A stretch of 41,517 nucleotides of DNA from Chitinophagaceae bacterium (GTDB lineage: Bacteria; Bacteroidota; Bacteroidia; Chitinophagales; Chitinophagaceae): assembly GCA_016720565.1 (NCBI GenBank), contig JADKKJ010000007.1, forward strand, positions 1 to 41,517, read 5' to 3'. Below are positions 40,657 to 41,517 of this stretch, piece after piece; positions within the stretch are counted from its first letter, which is position 1, and every line of letters begins with the position of its first letter. Under the pieces are notes generated by a model, which saw only the letters and a program-made list of their open reading frames with translations, was not told the origin of the DNA and ran no database searches. A program made the position numbers and the translations under genes.

Positions 40657-40682
40657 GTACTCTGAGTACTATTATATAGTAC
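40657..40682. promoter_or_regulatory. GTAC inverted repeats around a TATAAT box
   Basis: GTACTCTGAGTAC (40657-40669) is a perfect 6-1-6 palindrome. It shares a GTAC with a second inverted pair, GTACTA (40666-40671) and TAGTAC (40677-40682), which encloses TATAAT on the minus strand (40671-40676). This is a likely operator, but no matching -35 box is visible. It is in the only sizeable gap of this gene cluster (40594-40690). Confidence 0.45.
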
Positions 40683-40690
40683 ACTTCAAA

Positions 40691-40951
40691 CTACTCTAGC
40701 CCCTTCGGGCAATCTTGTATAAACTTCTCTTTTATAAATTCCAAAACTAAATACATAACTTGTTTATCTCTTTCTGTAATACTTTTGTTTTGCATAATAT
40801 CGTCCATCTGAAAAGATTCGTACTTGCAAGTATTTCTTAGATATTCATAAAAGTTTTCTATTTCCATTTTATATTCAAAGCCGTTCAAGGCGTGATTTAG
40901 ACTTTCTTCTTGCTCTGGTAGTTTGAATACAAGGATTGCTTTGGAGTTCAT
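40691..40951 (-). CDS. Hypothetical protein
   Basis: 86 residues with ESLNHALNGFEYKMEIENFY and ITERDKQVMYLVLEFIKEKF. Helical. The end carries a GCCC/GGGC hairpin. Function unknown. Its start overlaps the stop of the 38-residue gene. Confidence 0.5.
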   Translation of the reverse strand: MNSKAILVFKLPEQEESLNHALNGFEYKMEIENFYEYLRNTCKYESFQMDDIMQNKSITERDKQVMYLVLEFIKEKFIQDCPKGLE

Positions 40952-41064
40952 TTCTTTCTAGCCTTAATTCTCTCAAGCCATACCTCATGCCATGAATGAC
41001 AAATCAGTAAAGACGTTGCACATATCATTGCTACACTTGCTACTAGAGCGTCTGCGTATGTCAT
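40948..41064 (-). CDS. Small single-pass membrane protein
   Basis: 38 residues: TYADALVASVAMICATSLLI forms one hydrophobic segment, followed by a basic tail (ERIKARKK). AAAGGAG precedes the ATG, which overlaps the bet stop (ATGA). Translationally coupled to bet. Confidence 0.55.
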   Translation of the reverse strand: MTYADALVASVAMICATSLLICHSWHEVWLERIKARKK

Positions 41065-41517
41065 TTTGGCTCCTTTAAAGCATAATTCTTAATCTTCTTT
41101 AGTTGTGAGGCGGTGGCATCATCAAGGGGCAAGGTCTTGTTCATTTCATCAAGATCGGATTGTGATGGACCAATTGATTCGAAGTCTGGAATAGGTTCTG
41201 AGGTATTTAATGTTGGTGATGGCATAAATCCATCAATTAATACTTCCACATGACGAATAAATTCTTGTTGATCAAAGTTCATTTTCTTTCCAGATTCATT
41301 AACAGATTTTATTATACCGTCATAGTAAGACTTTAATTCGTCTATCTGAACCGATCCAATCGCACGATCTTTGTATTTGCAAATTTTGGGGCAAATGCTT
41401 TTGCACTTGAGAATGTAATAATTTTTGATGGCGTATCATTAGCTTTAACTTTTACAATATTAGTTGGAATGCTTAGCACTTCCTTTGCTTCTAATTGAAT
41501 TGGTTCGGCCTGACTCA
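41061..41517 (-). CDS. bet: Bet, 3' part (cut by the window end)
   Basis: The C-terminal part of the Bet protein at 2289-3326. The last 73 codons (to 41282) are open and show the correct end, with SIGPSQSDLDEMNKTLPLDD and KNYALKEPK. Upstream a missing base near 41379 breaks the frame. Position 41517 joins to 2747. Confidence 0.8.

Larger units (their letters stand above)
38352..41517. repeat. Right copy of contig-end direct repeat (mostly intact)
   Basis: This is the better copy of the sequence found at 1-2746. Small minus-strand genes are open here, many with overlapping stop and start codons, so it should be used for annotation. The last base matches position 2746, so the genome unit is 2747-41517, about 38.77 kb. 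At least one error remains: near 41379 a base is missing compared with the left copy, which breaks the bet frame. Confidence 0.9.

Noticed and set aside
1..41517. CRISPR array, integrase, transposase or attachment site
   Set aside because: No regularly spaced repeats, no recombinase-like protein and no att-like core next to one were seen on either strand.

Overview
The window is a tailed bacteriophage genome assembled past its own start, so it reads as an almost complete circle. Bases 1-2746 repeat 38352-41517. The left copy is riddled with small indels and lacks a 413-base block, as expected of a poorly polished contig end; the right copy has mostly intact genes. Removing the left copy gives a unit of about 38.77 kb. 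The DNA is AT-rich, Shine-Dalgarno sites are typical, and two small lipoproteins carry lipoboxes, which suggests an AT-rich Gram-negative host. The host cannot be named from this sequence. A tape measure of 682 residues, a tail tube protein, a tail terminator and a frameshifted tail chaperone point to a siphovirus-like long tail with a Mu-like head (minor head protein F, gpG-like and gpT-like families). No integrase, transposase or CI-type immunity region was found.

Layout. Leftward (minus strand) early genes run from a perfect consensus promoter at 6809-6837 down through the contig join and on to about 36727. In transcription order they are three small proteins, a ribbon-helix-helix (Arc-like) regulator, a small membrane protein, a replication initiator and helicase-loader pair (both apparently split by frameshifts), a membrane protein, a Gp157-like protein, a recombination-associated small protein and a Bet/RecT annealing protein. 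Across the join come many small proteins, a Cro/CI-like HTH protein, an N6-adenine methyltransferase-like protein and a metallophosphoesterase. Four GTCA motifs spaced exactly 11 bases apart cover the early promoter and look like its operator.

Rightward (plus strand) genes run from 6872 to 36725: RusA resolvase, a ParB-domain DNA methyltransferase, small and large terminase, two papain-fold cell-wall hydrolase-like proteins, a block of virion surface proteins, the minor head protein, portal, protease with nested scaffold, decoration protein, major capsid protein, head-tail completion proteins, tail tube, chaperones, tape measure, tail tip and fibre proteins, then lysis candidates. The minor head gene precedes the portal gene, and several structural genes sit between terminase and portal.

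The most striking feature is a 272-residue intein inside the minor head protein, inserted in its HPN|CYC motif. On the opposite strand, inside the same 816 bases, lies an open 238-codon gene with its own ribosome binding site. It encodes a Vsr-like EDxHD homing endonuclease behind a helix-turn-helix. One stretch of DNA therefore seems to encode a protein-splicing element in one direction and its mobility enzyme in the other. A second selfish gene, an HNH-AP2 endonuclease, sits reversed at the 5' end of the methyltransferase gene, beside what looks like a remnant of that gene's original start.
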